Source of the DNA: RPRI01 sp051233685
GTDB lineage: Bacteria > Desulfobacterota > Desulfobacteria > Desulfobacterales > RPRI01
Reading direction: 5' to 3'
Length of the DNA stretch: 64,000 nt
Assembly (NCBI RefSeq): GCF_051233685.1
Contig: NZ_JBAMMY010000130.1
Span: 62,001 to 126,000, forward strand
Positions 55,734 through 64,000 of this stretch are shown piece after piece. The first letter of the stretch is position 1. Each line of letters begins with the position of its first letter. Both the position numbers and the translations under genes were made by a program. The notes under the pieces were generated by a model that saw only the letters and a list, made by a program, of their open reading frames with translations, was not told the origin of the DNA and made no database searches.

Positions 55734-57707
55734 ATGGCTGTTGATCCGAAAATAAAAATTCTGCTTGTGGAAGATGCTTCCACTATGCGCAAAATGGAAG
55801 TCAAAATTCTTAAACAATTAAGTTTTGAGAATATAATTGAGGCGGTAGACGGAGATGATGCCATTGGGAAAATTGAGTCTGAAAAAAATATTCAACTTGT
55901 TATCAGTGACTGGGCTATGCCTAACAAAGACGGTTATGAACTGCTCAGATGGCTAAGGACTCATGATATTTATAGCAAAACACCCATGATCATGGCAACC
56001 GGACAGGGCGATAAGGAATATGTTGAAAAAGCGCTTAAGGGAGGTGCTAACGGTGTAGTGGCTAAGCCCTTTACACCTCAGGATATTAAATCGCAGATCG
56101 AAAATGCTTTTGGTATGGAGTGGGAAAAACCTAAAAGGGCCGGCAGCGGCATAAAGTATGATAATGAAGGAAAAGTTCTGTTAAAAATTGCGCACATTCA
56201 GATAACGGATCACCTTACTCTCGGCGTTATGAAAAATATGCTTGAGACAGGTAAAAAGAAGGCTGATCATTTCAAGCTTGAAACTTTATGCATGCCAGGC
56301 TGGAATCCTGTTCAGTCGGCGCTGGAGCTGGAAGAGGTTGATGCGGCCTTCATTCTTGCACCTGTAGCAATGGATTTATTTAACTATGGAATACCAATTA
56401 AGCTTGTTATGTTCGCACATCGCAATGGCAGTATATTTGTACGCAGCAAATCAAAAAATTACCGCAAACCATATCAACAGTTTTTTAAGCATAAAACGTT
56501 TTTTATTCCTCACAAAATGTCCGTTCACAATATGTTATCCCATATGTATTTTACACAGATGGGTTTAAAGCCAGGGATTCCCGGCAAAGAAGCTGTCAAT
56601 GTCTTGTTTGATGTTGTTCCACCTGTAAAAATGCCTGAATTTTTATCCGAAAACCCTGAAAGCTGCGGATTTATGGTTGCCGAGCCAATCGGATCCGGAG
56701 CGATTTCTGCAGGTATCGCAGAAAAGCAGTTTGTATCGAGCGAAATCTGGGAAAACCATCCCTGTTGTGTGGCTGTATTCAGAAATGAGTTTATTAACAA
56801 GCACCCTGAAGCAGTTCAGGAATTTTGCAATTTGCTCACAGAGGCCGGCAAATTTATTGGAGACAACCCTGATGAAGCATCCAAAATAGCGGTTTCTTTT
56901 TTAGACCCTGAAGGACAACTTGGTTTAAAGCAGGCTCTTTTAAGAACTGTTTTGACTGACCCGAAAGGAATAAAAACCGACAATCTTTATCCTGTGATAG
57001 AAGACCTTGAAACCATACAAAATTATATGACAAATAACATGAGTATAGGCCGTATCATAGATCTTAACGCTTTTGTAGATAAGAGGTTTGCCGATGAAGC
57101 TTATAAAGACGCTCCTTCAGGCATACGTTCCGCCTCTCCGATAATACAGGGAAATGTTGCAAAAGAATCAGATGATGCCGATAAAAAGAATGTCAAGATA
57201 CAAAGCAAGGGCTTAAGTATTGAGGTCCTTAATGTAAAAGCATCCCGCGATGGAAAATACCTGAGTTTTGGTATAGCGGATGAAAAATATGGTTTGGGAA
57301 TACTTGATGTAAGGGAAATTATAGGGATGATGCAGATTCGCCCAATGCCACAGATGCCGGAATTTATAAAAGGAGTTATCAATTTAAGAGGAAAAATTAT
57401 TCCCGTTATAGATATGCGGTTAAAATTCGGTATGGAGCCTTTGGAATATCATGATCGTACCTGCATAATCGTTGTTGAGGTGTCAGGCCTTTCAGGTTCA
57501 AACCTCATGGGTTTGGTTGTAGATACTGTTTGGGAAGTTTCTGATATTAAGGAAGAAGAAACGGAAGATTGCCCCCATTTTGGTGCAAGCATTAATACTA
57601 GTTATATCCTCGGAATTGCAAAAACAAAAGAAGGGATTACCATGCTTTTAGATATGGACAAAATCCTTCAGGTTGACGATGTTATTCAGTTGGCACAGGT
57701 TGCCTGA
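55734..57707 (+). CDS. CheY-receiver / substrate-binding / CheW three-domain fusion
   Basis: This 657-residue protein has a CheY-like receiver at residues 6-130 (LLVEDAST, phospho-Asp59 in VISDWAMPNKDGY, and a KPFTP lysine). Residues 150-440 form a NMT1/CmpA-type ABC substrate-binding fold (KIAHIQITDHLTLGVMKN, CMPGWNPVQSALELEEVDAAFILAP, MVAEPIGSGA, NKHPEAVQEF). Residues 490-650 form a CheW domain (YGLGILDVREIIGMMQIRPMP, GVINLRGKIIPVIDMRLKF). There is no signal peptide, so the binding domain is cytosolic. It may sense an internal ligand and feed this and phospho-signals to a chemotaxis kinase. It starts at ATG with AGGAGGG upstream. Confidence 0.85.
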   Translation: MAVDPKIKILLVEDASTMRKMEVKILKQLSFENIIEAVDGDDAIGKIESEKNIQLVISDWAMPNKDGYELLRWLRTHDIYSKTPMIMATGQGDKEYVEKALKGGANGVVAKPFTPQDIKSQIENAFGMEWEKPKRAGSGIKYDNEGKVLLKIAHIQITDHLTLGVMKNMLETGKKKADHFKLETLCMPGWNPVQSALELEEVDAAFILAPVAMDLFNYGIPIKLVMFAHRNGSIFVRSKSKNYRKPYQQFFKHKTFFIPHKMSVHNMLSHMYFTQMGLKPGIPGKEAVNVLFDVVPPVKMPEFLSENPESCGFMVAEPIGSGAISAGIAEKQFVSSEIWENHPCCVAVFRNEFINKHPEAVQEFCNLLTEAGKFIGDNPDEASKIAVSFLDPEGQLGLKQALLRTVLTDPKGIKTDNLYPVIEDLETIQNYMTNNMSIGRIIDLNAFVDKRFADEAYKDAPSGIRSASPIIQGNVAKESDDADKKNVKIQSKGLSIEVLNVKASRDGKYLSFGIADEKYGLGILDVREIIGMMQIRPMPQMPEFIKGVINLRGKIIPVIDMRLKFGMEPLEYHDRTCIIVVEVSGLSGSNLMGLVVDTVWEVSDIKEEETEDCPHFGASINTSYILGIAKTKEGITMLLDMDKILQVDDVIQLAQVA

Positions 57708-57744
57708 ACATCAGCATAATAATATATTAATATTGCTATTAAAT

Positions 57745-57780
57745 CCCGCTGTCTTTTTTTTTGCGGAGTCAGGCAGCGGG
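57745..57780. terminator. possible bidirectional terminator
   Basis: CCCGCTG (57745-57751) and CAGCGGG (57774-57780) form a 7-bp stem around a T-rich loop, between two convergent genes. The 3' U-tract is poor, so this is tentative. Confidence 0.3.
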
Positions 57781-57801
57781 CAGTCAGTAAAAGATGTTTT
57801 C

Positions 57802-58746
57802 TTAATGCTGGGGAATATAATGAAGATGGACGACAAATTCTATAGCAAGTGCAAAAAGGCATGCAACAACAGGTGTTAAAAACCATCCGATAAGTATATT
57901 AAAAAGCATTTTACGTTTTATGGTATTCATACCCTTTATAGCTCCGACACCGACCAATCCGCCGATTATAGCCTGAGATGATGAAACCGGCACCCCAATT
58001 AAAGAATAAATATGGATGGTTATTCCTACAGCAAAAAGCACAACCAGAGCCGAAAAAGGGTCAAGTTTTACAAGTTTGTTGCCTATGGATTCCATAAGAT
58101 GTCTGCCGTTAGTTATTATACCGAAAGCAATGCTTAGCCCTCCAATCAGAGCAGCGTTAAAAACGCTAAGCGTGCCGGAGCCAACAAAAACAGCAGTTAC
58201 ATTTGCAACATTATTAGCACCCAGAGCATATGCGCCGAAAGAACCGGCAACAATCATTCCTGCCCGTATTATTGAATCGGATTCAAACATGTTCGGTCTG
58301 AATTTATTATAAATAAGCGCTAATAACTTATATAAAATAACAGCAATAATTGCACATCCAACAGGAGTTCCGAACCAGCAGGCAACAACTTTACCCATTC
58401 CGTTGAAATTAACCTGCCTGTTTATAATGCTTATACCTATGATTGATCCGACAACGGATTGAGATGTGGAAATAGGCAGACTTAAAGCAGTCATTATAGT
58501 TACCGTAATAGCTGCTGCCACTGAAGAGATTACGGCCTGGTTTAAATCAAAATTGGTAAGATTTTGAATTGTTTCAATTCCGGCACGTCCGGAGAATACA
58601 GCCCCTAAAATGACAAATATCGCAGCGAGAATTGCCGCCGTCCTGAATTTAAGCATTTTAGAGGAAACAGCCGTTCCAAATACATTGGCAGCAGCATTGG
58701 CTCCAAGCGCCCAACCCATAAATACTCCGCCAAGAAGAGAAAGCAT
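57802..58746 (-). CDS. pit: PiT-family inorganic phosphate permease
   Basis: This 314-residue membrane transporter shows the duplicated PiT signatures GANAAANVFG (about residues 16-25) and GANNVANVTA (about 177-186). It has about ten hydrophobic helices. PiT proteins import metal phosphate with protons or sodium. Its gene follows directly the DUF47/PhoU-like gene, its usual partner, with ATG right at that gene's stop. Confidence 0.92.
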   Translation of the reverse strand: MLSLLGGVFMGWALGANAAANVFGTAVSSKMLKFRTAAILAAIFVILGAVFSGRAGIETIQNLTNFDLNQAVISSVAAAITVTIMTALSLPISTSQSVVGSIIGISIINRQVNFNGMGKVVACWFGTPVGCAIIAVILYKLLALIYNKFRPNMFESDSIIRAGMIVAGSFGAYALGANNVANVTAVFVGSGTLSVFNAALIGGLSIAFGIITNGRHLMESIGNKLVKLDPFSALVVLFAVGITIHIYSLIGVPVSSSQAIIGGLVGVGAIKGMNTIKRKMLFNILIGWFLTPVVACLFALAIEFVVHLHYIPQH

Positions 58747-59415
58747 TTATACATGCCTCTTGAGACTGAATATATTTATTCGCTTAGACACACGTTCAGC
58801 CCCATCGGATATATTGCCTATTCTTTCAATCAGCTCTTTTAGCTGAAGCTTTTCAAATCGATCTATGTCGGAATCAAAGATCATTGAGATTATCCTTCGT
58901 TCGATATTATCGCAATGACTTTCATTGGTATCTATTAAACCGAGAAGCTCTCTTATTCCTTCGGTATTTGTAAAAAAAGCTATACATTGCCTTGTGAGAA
59001 GATCGCAACACTCAACACTTATTCTGATGAGATCCTTAGTCTCTTTAATAAGAAAACCCGGGACAATAAGTTTCTGAACCTGCATCATATGAAGAATATC
59101 CTTAAACAGCCTTGAAATAATATCAAATTCTGAAAGAAGAGCCATTATGTCTCCTCTTGAATCAGGAATAAGGGCTTTGGTGTACATTATGCTGTTTATC
59201 TCATCGCTGATGTCAGTTATTTTATTCTCATATTTATGTGTTTGTTTTATATAAAAATCAAAATTTTCACAGCTTACTTCATTTAAAAAACAATAATTCA
59301 TCGCATTGGAAAAACTTTCATAAATTACTTTGAAAGTATCAAGATATTCATATATTAAAAGTTCTACCTGCCGCTCTTTTTTGAAAAGAAAACTAAACAT
59401 AAAATTCACCTTCAA
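58747..59415 (-). CDS. DUF47/PhoU-like Pit accessory protein
   Basis: This 222-residue all-helical protein has the PhoU-like pattern: paired helices, ALIPDSRGDIMALLSEFD at about residues 79-96, and SHCDNIERRI with ERIGNISDGAERVSKRI near the end. Such proteins are encoded with PiT permeases and control phosphate flow. It lies in one leftward operon with pit. Confidence 0.88.
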   Translation of the reverse strand: MKVNFMFSFLFKKERQVELLIYEYLDTFKVIYESFSNAMNYCFLNEVSCENFDFYIKQTHKYENKITDISDEINSIMYTKALIPDSRGDIMALLSEFDIISRLFKDILHMMQVQKLIVPGFLIKETKDLIRISVECCDLLTRQCIAFFTNTEGIRELLGLIDTNESHCDNIERRIISMIFDSDIDRFEKLQLKELIERIGNISDGAERVSKRINIFSLKRHV

Positions 59416-59419
59416 TACA

Positions 59420-59941
59420 TTAAAGCTTGCTTGCCTTAATATTATTACGCCTCATTCTTTTGGAAAGCCTTTTGCCAGGCCCCTTTTTTTTAGTGGTAGC
59501 CTGCCATTGTCTGTCTTCGTCTTCATCATTATCCGTAATGCTAAAGTCTGAAGCCAGATTTATCTTGTTCTCAAATAAAGGTGAGCTTATGGTTGCCGCC
59601 CCTTTTGATTCGGCAAACCTTATAATATCCGTATCAGAGCTTACTATCAGCGCTTTTTCCCTGTAGTCTGATGCCAACCCTTTTATAAGTGTATCTGCCG
59701 AATCGGGATATTGTGAATAAATAACATTAATTCCTTTCACCCTTTCTCTTTCGGATAGGAATTGGGGTGCATTTGCACCATCAAATACCACAGTAATCTT
59801 ATGAGGTTTTATTCTTTTGTATGCAGCAAGCAGATCTATAAGTGCATTTCTGCCAAGCCGTATATCCTTGTGTTCAATAGAACTCAACGGAGATGATTGG
59901 CGAATCAAATTATATCCGTCAATAATTATATGAAGAGACAT
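59420..59941 (-). CDS. NYN/YacP-like PIN-fold ribonuclease
   Basis: This 173-residue protein begins LHIIIDGYNLIRQSSP, with the first acidic residue of NYN/YacP nucleases at residue 8. It then has TVVFDGAN, YSQYPDSADTLIKGLASDY and ALIVSSDTDIIRFA, completing the acidic site. The C-terminal tail is rich in Lys/Arg and probably binds RNA. It is a putative RNA-processing enzyme. It ends 4 bases before the DUF47 start, so the two may be co-transcribed. Confidence 0.78.
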   Translation of the reverse strand: MSLHIIIDGYNLIRQSSPLSSIEHKDIRLGRNALIDLLAAYKRIKPHKITVVFDGANAPQFLSERERVKGINVIYSQYPDSADTLIKGLASDYREKALIVSSDTDIIRFAESKGAATISSPLFENKINLASDFSITDNDEDEDRQWQATTKKKGPGKRLSKRMRRNNIKASKL

Positions 59942-59951
59942 AATAAGAATA

Positions 59952-60836
59952 TTATTGTTTTTGTCTGAGACGGCTTATCAGGTTATCAAGATCTTCGTTA
60001 CTGTAAAATTCGATCTCTATTTTTCCTCTTTTACCCTGACGTTTGATCGCAATTTTTGTTCCGAAATGGCTGGAAAGTTCATCTTCAAGACTCAGAAAAT
60101 AGATATCCTCGGAAGATTTTTCAGTAGTTTTCTTTCCGGTTTTATCAGTCTTCAAACGCTTTATAAGGTTTTCGGTGTCCCTGACGGACAAACCTTTTGA
60201 TACAACATACCGCCATGCGGCATTCTGCTGGGCAGGTGTATCGGCTCCAAGCAAAGCTCTTGCATGCCCCATGCTGATTGTTCCGTCTGATAAGCTCTCT
60301 TTAATCTGATTGGGTAATTGACGAAGCCTCAGTATGTTTGCTACGGCAGGCCTGCTTTTTCCTACACGCTGTGAAGCTTCTTCCTGGGTTAAATTAAATT
60401 CGGTCATTAGACAGTGATAAGCTTCAGCTTCTTCTATCGGGTTTAGGTTTTCACGTTGAATATTTTCAATTATTGAAATTTCGAGCATCTCAGCATCGGA
60501 AACATTTTTAAGAATAAGCGGAACCTGAGCTAACCCGGCCATCTTTGCAGCTCTGAGCCTTCTTTCCCCGGCTATTAATTCAAAACCACCGGAACTTTTT
60601 CGGGCAAGCAGAGGCTGAATTATTCCTTTTTCTTTAATGGATTGGGAAAGCTCTTCAAGTTCTTTTTCAGAAAAATGGATCCTGGGTTGGTATTGGTTGG
60701 GTATTATAAGGCCAACATCACAAATTATGTGTTTGCCTGATTCTTGCTCATCGGTATCAATACCGGGTATCAGGGCACCCAAGCCCTTTCCAAGAGCAAT
60801 TTTTTTCTTAAATTTTGATTCAGGATCCTTATTCAT
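59952..60836 (-). CDS. parB: chromosome partitioning protein ParB
   Basis: This 294-residue ParB has an N-terminal ParA-contact region (GKGLGALIPGID). The CTPase/DNA-binding domain has PNQYQPRIHF, AGERRLRAAKMAGL (about residues 92-105) and NPIEEAEAY. A helix-turn-helix LTQEEASQRVGKSRPAVANI is followed by a C-terminal dimer domain. It loads on parS sites and works with ParA in origin segregation. No parS site was recognised in the window. It follows parA by 16 bases. Confidence 0.95.
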   Translation of the reverse strand: MNKDPESKFKKKIALGKGLGALIPGIDTDEQESGKHIICDVGLIIPNQYQPRIHFSEKELEELSQSIKEKGIIQPLLARKSSGGFELIAGERRLRAAKMAGLAQVPLILKNVSDAEMLEISIIENIQRENLNPIEEAEAYHCLMTEFNLTQEEASQRVGKSRPAVANILRLRQLPNQIKESLSDGTISMGHARALLGADTPAQQNAAWRYVVSKGLSVRDTENLIKRLKTDKTGKKTTEKSSEDIYFLSLEDELSSHFGTKIAIKRQGKRGKIEIEFYSNEDLDNLISRLRQKQ

Positions 60837-60852
60837 CTTAATCTCCCGATAT

Positions 60853-61641
60853 TCAAATGGTAGAAGAGGGAAAACCCTTTTTCGCCATGCTGATTATCTC
60901 CATTGCAAGACTGATATAGCTTTTTGCACCAATAGAAGCGGCATCATAAAGCATTATAGGCTTTCCGAAACTCGGCGCTTCTCCAAGCCGGACATTTCTG
61001 GGCACTATTGTTTTAAATATTAGGTTTTTAAAATATTTTTCTGCATCTTCTGCAACCTGCACAGACAGGTTTGTCCTCTTGTCATACATGGTAAGAAGTA
61101 TCCCTGCAATTTTAAGCTCAGGGTTTAAGCTTCGCCTTATATGTTTTACTGTCTGCAAAAGCTGACCCAGACCTTCCAGAGCATAAAATTCACATTGGAG
61201 CGGTATAAGAAGATAATTTGAAGCCGTAAGAGCATTAACCGTTAAAAGACTCAATGATGGCGGGCAATCAAGAATTATATATTCAAACATATCAAATGCT
61301 TTGGAAAGAAGATTTTTCAAAGCCAATTCCCGGCCGTCATGCGACATCATTTCCACCTCGAAACCTATCAGTTCGATATTTGATGGAATGGCTTTTAAAT
61401 ATTCAATCTCCGTATCAGCAAGGATACTTTCCAAATCCGATTCTCCAAGCATCCCATGATACAGATTGCCTTTATTAGCGGTTTTGTCGATGCCTAACCC
61501 TGTAGTGGCATTGCCCTGAGGGTCACAATCAACAATAAGTGTCTTTTTCTCCGAAATAGCAAGAGATGCCGCAAGATTAACCGCCGTTGTAGTTTTGCCG
61601 ACTCCGCCTTTCTGATTAGCTATGCATATAGTATGTGCCAT
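60853..61641 (-). CDS. parA: chromosome partitioning ATPase ParA (Soj)
   Basis: This 262-residue ParA/Soj ATPase has the deviant Walker A KGGVGKTTTAVNLA (residues 11-24) and Walker B IILDCPPSLSLLT. The downstream LLTMYD...RNVRLGEAPS is typical of Soj. ParA binds DNA non-specifically when ATP-bound and moves ParB-parS complexes. The pair usually lies near the replication origin, suggesting this part of the window is origin-proximal. Confidence 0.95.
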   Translation of the reverse strand: MAHTICIANQKGGVGKTTTAVNLAASLAISEKKTLIVDCDPQGNATTGLGIDKTANKGNLYHGMLGESDLESILADTEIEYLKAIPSNIELIGFEVEMMSHDGRELALKNLLSKAFDMFEYIILDCPPSLSLLTVNALTASNYLLIPLQCEFYALEGLGQLLQTVKHIRRSLNPELKIAGILLTMYDKRTNLSVQVAEDAEKYFKNLIFKTIVPRNVRLGEAPSFGKPIMLYDAASIGAKSYISLAMEIISMAKKGFPSSTI

Positions 61642-61924
61642 AATAAATCAGCTTTCTAACATAAAATTTCATACTTGGAAAGAACATAAGCATAACAAGT
61701 TTAAAATATAACAGGTCAAATACTTTGGGACTTAATATAATCACCCACCCTTAATAGGAGAGTATCACATGAGATATTATATTTATGATTAAATTCTCTT
61801 GTATTATAAATCAATTTGCAGTAGATATCCTTTCAAGATAATTGGTAATACCTCCTGATTTTGATTGCATCATTTAAAAGTTAACGTATTCTCAGAAATA
61901 ATAATTTGAGTCTTTGAAAATAAG
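61642..61924. other. intergenic region between parA and SNF2 gene
   Basis: AT-rich 283 bases that should hold the leftward parAB promoter and the rightward start region. I see no tRNA, repeat or clear promoter pair. The base composition changes strongly to GC-rich just after 61960. Confidence 0.4.
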
Positions 61925-63847
61925 ATGAAACATGACCTGAATCATTTATTGGAGAAAATAGCACTCAGTCTATCAACCTACCTTGAGAAGGTGCTGCCCC
62001 CTCTCTTTGAAGATTGGTGGAAGCAGGCCGTTGTGAACAATCTGTCGTTTCAGCAGCGTCGGCGGATGGAACAACGCGGCATAGCCTACCTCGGGGCGTT
62101 GGATCTCGCCGCGCTGCTTCGAGTGCTCGACCAGAACTGGTACCAGATATCGAACAAGCTGGGCCTGACATCGGAGTCGCTTCATTTCGTCAAGGAGATG
62201 CAAACCATCCGCAACCGGTGGGCGCATGCAACCGCTGAAGGCTTTCCACTCGACGACGTATATCGAGACCTGGACACGCTCCAACGCTTCGCCGCTGTCA
62301 TTGGAGCCGACGATACGTTTATTCAAGAGGTGCGATCTTCCAAGGCGGCCATTCTCGCTAAAGAAACGGAACTGTCCACGAAAGGTGCCATCATCACTCC
62401 TAAACTGTCTCAGACAACCAACGGGAATTGTGCCGAATTTGAACCGGGGCAGATCGTTTGTGTTAAGTCCAATCCAACCATTCGGGGCGCAGTGATTTCT
62501 GTGTTGCCGGGTAAGCCTGAGAACCGCTTCAAGGTCTTCGTGAACGGCGAAACCCAGACCTACTACGCATCTCAGCTACAGGCAGAAGATGTTCCTGATA
62601 ACGAGGCCGAGTTTTTTCCTTGTGAGCAGTTTCACGCTTACCTGACTGCGCTGCAGATAAGATATCCCGGTTTATCGACGCTATATTCGCTCAACGCCGC
62701 ACGGGTTGATTTCATTCCATACCAATTTCGACCCGTACTGAGGTTCATCAAATCGGATCGTCCACGATTACTGATCGCCGATGGAGTAGGCGTGGGCAAA
62801 ACCATTGAGGCTGGGCTCATTCTCCGCGAATTGCAGGCAAGGCGGGACATTCGCTCCGTCCTCATCATATGCCCGCGTCCGTTAGTGACCGAGCGCAAAT
62901 GGATGAATGAGATGAAGCGTTTCGAGGAGCGTTTTACGCATCTTGATGGTGGCGCCTTGCGCTACTGCATAAATGAGATGGACCTGGAGGGTGTTTGGCC
63001 GGAACAGCATCAGAGGGTGATAGTTCCCTATTCGTTGTTAGACGAAGTCCTTCTTTACGGTTCTGGGTCGGACGGCAAGCGAAAACGTAAAAAGGGGCTA
63101 CTCGACCTCGACCCGCCTCCACGTTTCGATCTCGTCATCGTTGACGAGGCGCATCATATCCGCAATCAGGATACGTTCAGCCACAAGGCCGTGAGATTCT
63201 TCTGTGACCACGCCGAGGCCGTTATTTTCTTGACCGCGACACCGATCCAGCTTGGCAGCAATGACCTTTTTATTCTCCTCAATACGCTACGCCCTGATCT
63301 GATCATTGATCAAGAGAGTTTCGCACATATGGCGGAGCCAAATCCGTTCGTTAACCAGGCGATATCGTTGGCGAGGGCACAGGAACCGGAATGGCCTGCC
63401 CGGACGAATGAGGCCCTCGATCAGGCGACAGCCACTGCCTGGGGGCAGGCTATTCTCCGCCACAATCCGAACTTCATTCGGATACGTTCCAGGCTGTCGG
63501 ACACCGATGTCACAAACGAAGAGCGTGTGCAGATCATAACGGACATGGAAGCCATGCACACCTTCGCCGGGATTATCAACAGGACTCGCCGGAGGGATAT
63601 AGGGGATTTTACGATACGGAAGCCGGAAACAGTGGTCGTACCGTTTACCCCCGCCCAGCAGCATCTGCATGACGAGCTTCTCAGAGTGCAGGCTGAAGTA
63701 TTCAGCCGGCTTCACGGAGACATCAACGTTAAGTTCATGATGACCACGATCAGACGCCAGGCCGCAAGTTGTCTTTTCGGGCTTGTGCCCTTTCTTGAGG
63801 ATATTCTGAACCGCCACCTTAAGGAACGTAACATTTTTTTTTATTAA
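61925..63847 (+). pseudogene. HEPN-SNF2 helicase, truncated before the C-terminal helicase domain
   Basis: The 640-residue frame has an N-terminal Swt1/HEPN-like domain with IRNRWAHA (R-x4-H, about residues 92-99). A linker follows, then the SNF2 first motor domain with LLIADGVGVGKTIEAGLILRE (about 282-302), VDEAHHIRN and FLTATPIQLGSND. It stops at FFY shortly after ACRRR-like sequence and lacks motifs IV-VI, so it cannot work as a full helicase. Relatives are 900-1100 residues. Its high GC marks it as transferred. A matching C-terminal helicase tail exists far away at 8255-8542, but a shared origin is not shown. Confidence 0.75.
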
Positions 63848-63869
63848 ACAAAAAACAAAGGACGACATA

Positions 63870-64000
63870 ATGACCAGTGCATATGATCGATGGTCTGAAC
63901 AGGCACATTACGATTTAAAAACTGCACAGGCTATGATGGAATCAGGACGATATTTGTATGTCCTGTTTTGCTGCCAACAATCGGTTGAAAAAATGCTAAA
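63870..64000 (+). CDS. HEPN-domain protein (partial, runs off the window)
   Basis: ATG 63870, preceded by AAAGGA, opens a frame to the edge. Its 43 residues include DRWSEQAHYDLKTAQAMMES and LFCCQQSVEKMLK, the typical first two helices of HEPN proteins. These commonly pair with a MNT nucleotidyltransferase as toxin and antitoxin, so a MNT gene may follow outside the window. It appears to have replaced the end of the SNF2 gene. Confidence 0.8.
   Translation, partial: MTSAYDRWSEQAHYDLKTAQAMMESGRYLYVLFCCQQSVEKML

Noticed and set aside
59952..61924. parS sites near parAB
   Set aside because: I looked for the usual TGTTTCACGTGAAACA-type palindrome and did not find it in this window.
63287..63868. 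193-residue minus-strand frame near the right edge
   Set aside because: Antisense to SNF2 helicase motifs; no ribosome site.

Overview
The window looks like chromosome of a Desulfobacterota bacterium (a Desulfobacterales-type sulfate reducer is my best guess). This is inferred from gene content and moderately AT-rich codon use, not from a marker gene. Most genes are chromosomal and unremarkable in build, but the two ends and the first 16 kb are accessory DNA.

Positions 1-16,600 form a defence, toxin-antitoxin and mobile-DNA zone. It holds the N-terminus of a SWIM-zinc-finger protein running off the left edge, two hicA copies (both broken), two hicB genes, two vapBC pairs, a RelB/ParE-type pair and an RlaP-type nucleotidyltransferase. 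It also holds a complete IS21-family element with an 8-bp target duplication, a HEPN-like protein, a DUF262/HNH (GmrSD-like) nuclease and a type III restriction-modification system split by a RhuM fragment. Several plus-strand genes are followed by attC-like inverted repeats (59-base-element-like). Pieces of one hicBA module recur three times, so the zone may be an integrase-less cassette array. Small inverted-repeat elements lie at 2238-2329, 8666-8807 and 16613-16744.

Positions 16,991-42,657 are one long, tightly packed plus-strand gene set of 26 genes and the main find. It combines aryl-polyene-like parts with ladderane-cluster-like parts. The aryl-polyene-like parts are ketoreductase, KAS/chain-length-factor pair, hot-dog dehydratase, thioesterase, acyl carrier proteins, AMP ligase, GT2 plus LPLAT acyltransferase, LolA-like protein, MMPL exporter and DUF3261-like lipoprotein. 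The ladderane-like parts are three radical SAM proteins of the B12-binding type, a CrtI-like FAD enzyme and a second FAD oxidoreductase. It also encodes a fusion of a radical-SAM-like/SPASM half, lacking the SAM cysteine triad, with a hot-dog half. The likely product is an unusual acyl or polyene lipid built on carrier protein and placed in the outer membrane. No ammonia lyase is present.

Positions 42,730-49,849 hold a frameshifted cation:proton antiporter, a glycerate kinase, and an operon with an MpgP-like phosphatase, two GT-A glycosyltransferases and a GalT-family uridylyltransferase. Together these suggest a glucosylglycerate or mannosylglucosylglycerate compatible-solute pathway.

Positions 49,999-61,641 are ordinary chromosome: a cysteine-rich conserved protein, tRNA-Pro(GGG) with terminator, a diguanylate cyclase, and an NtrB/NtrC-like pair. 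They continue with an unusual CheY-substrate-binding-CheW three-domain fusion, then PiT phosphate permease with its DUF47 partner, a NYN nuclease and parAB. After parA, base composition rises sharply into a transferred SNF2 helicase that is cut off before its C-terminal helicase domain and followed by a HEPN-domain gene that leaves the window.
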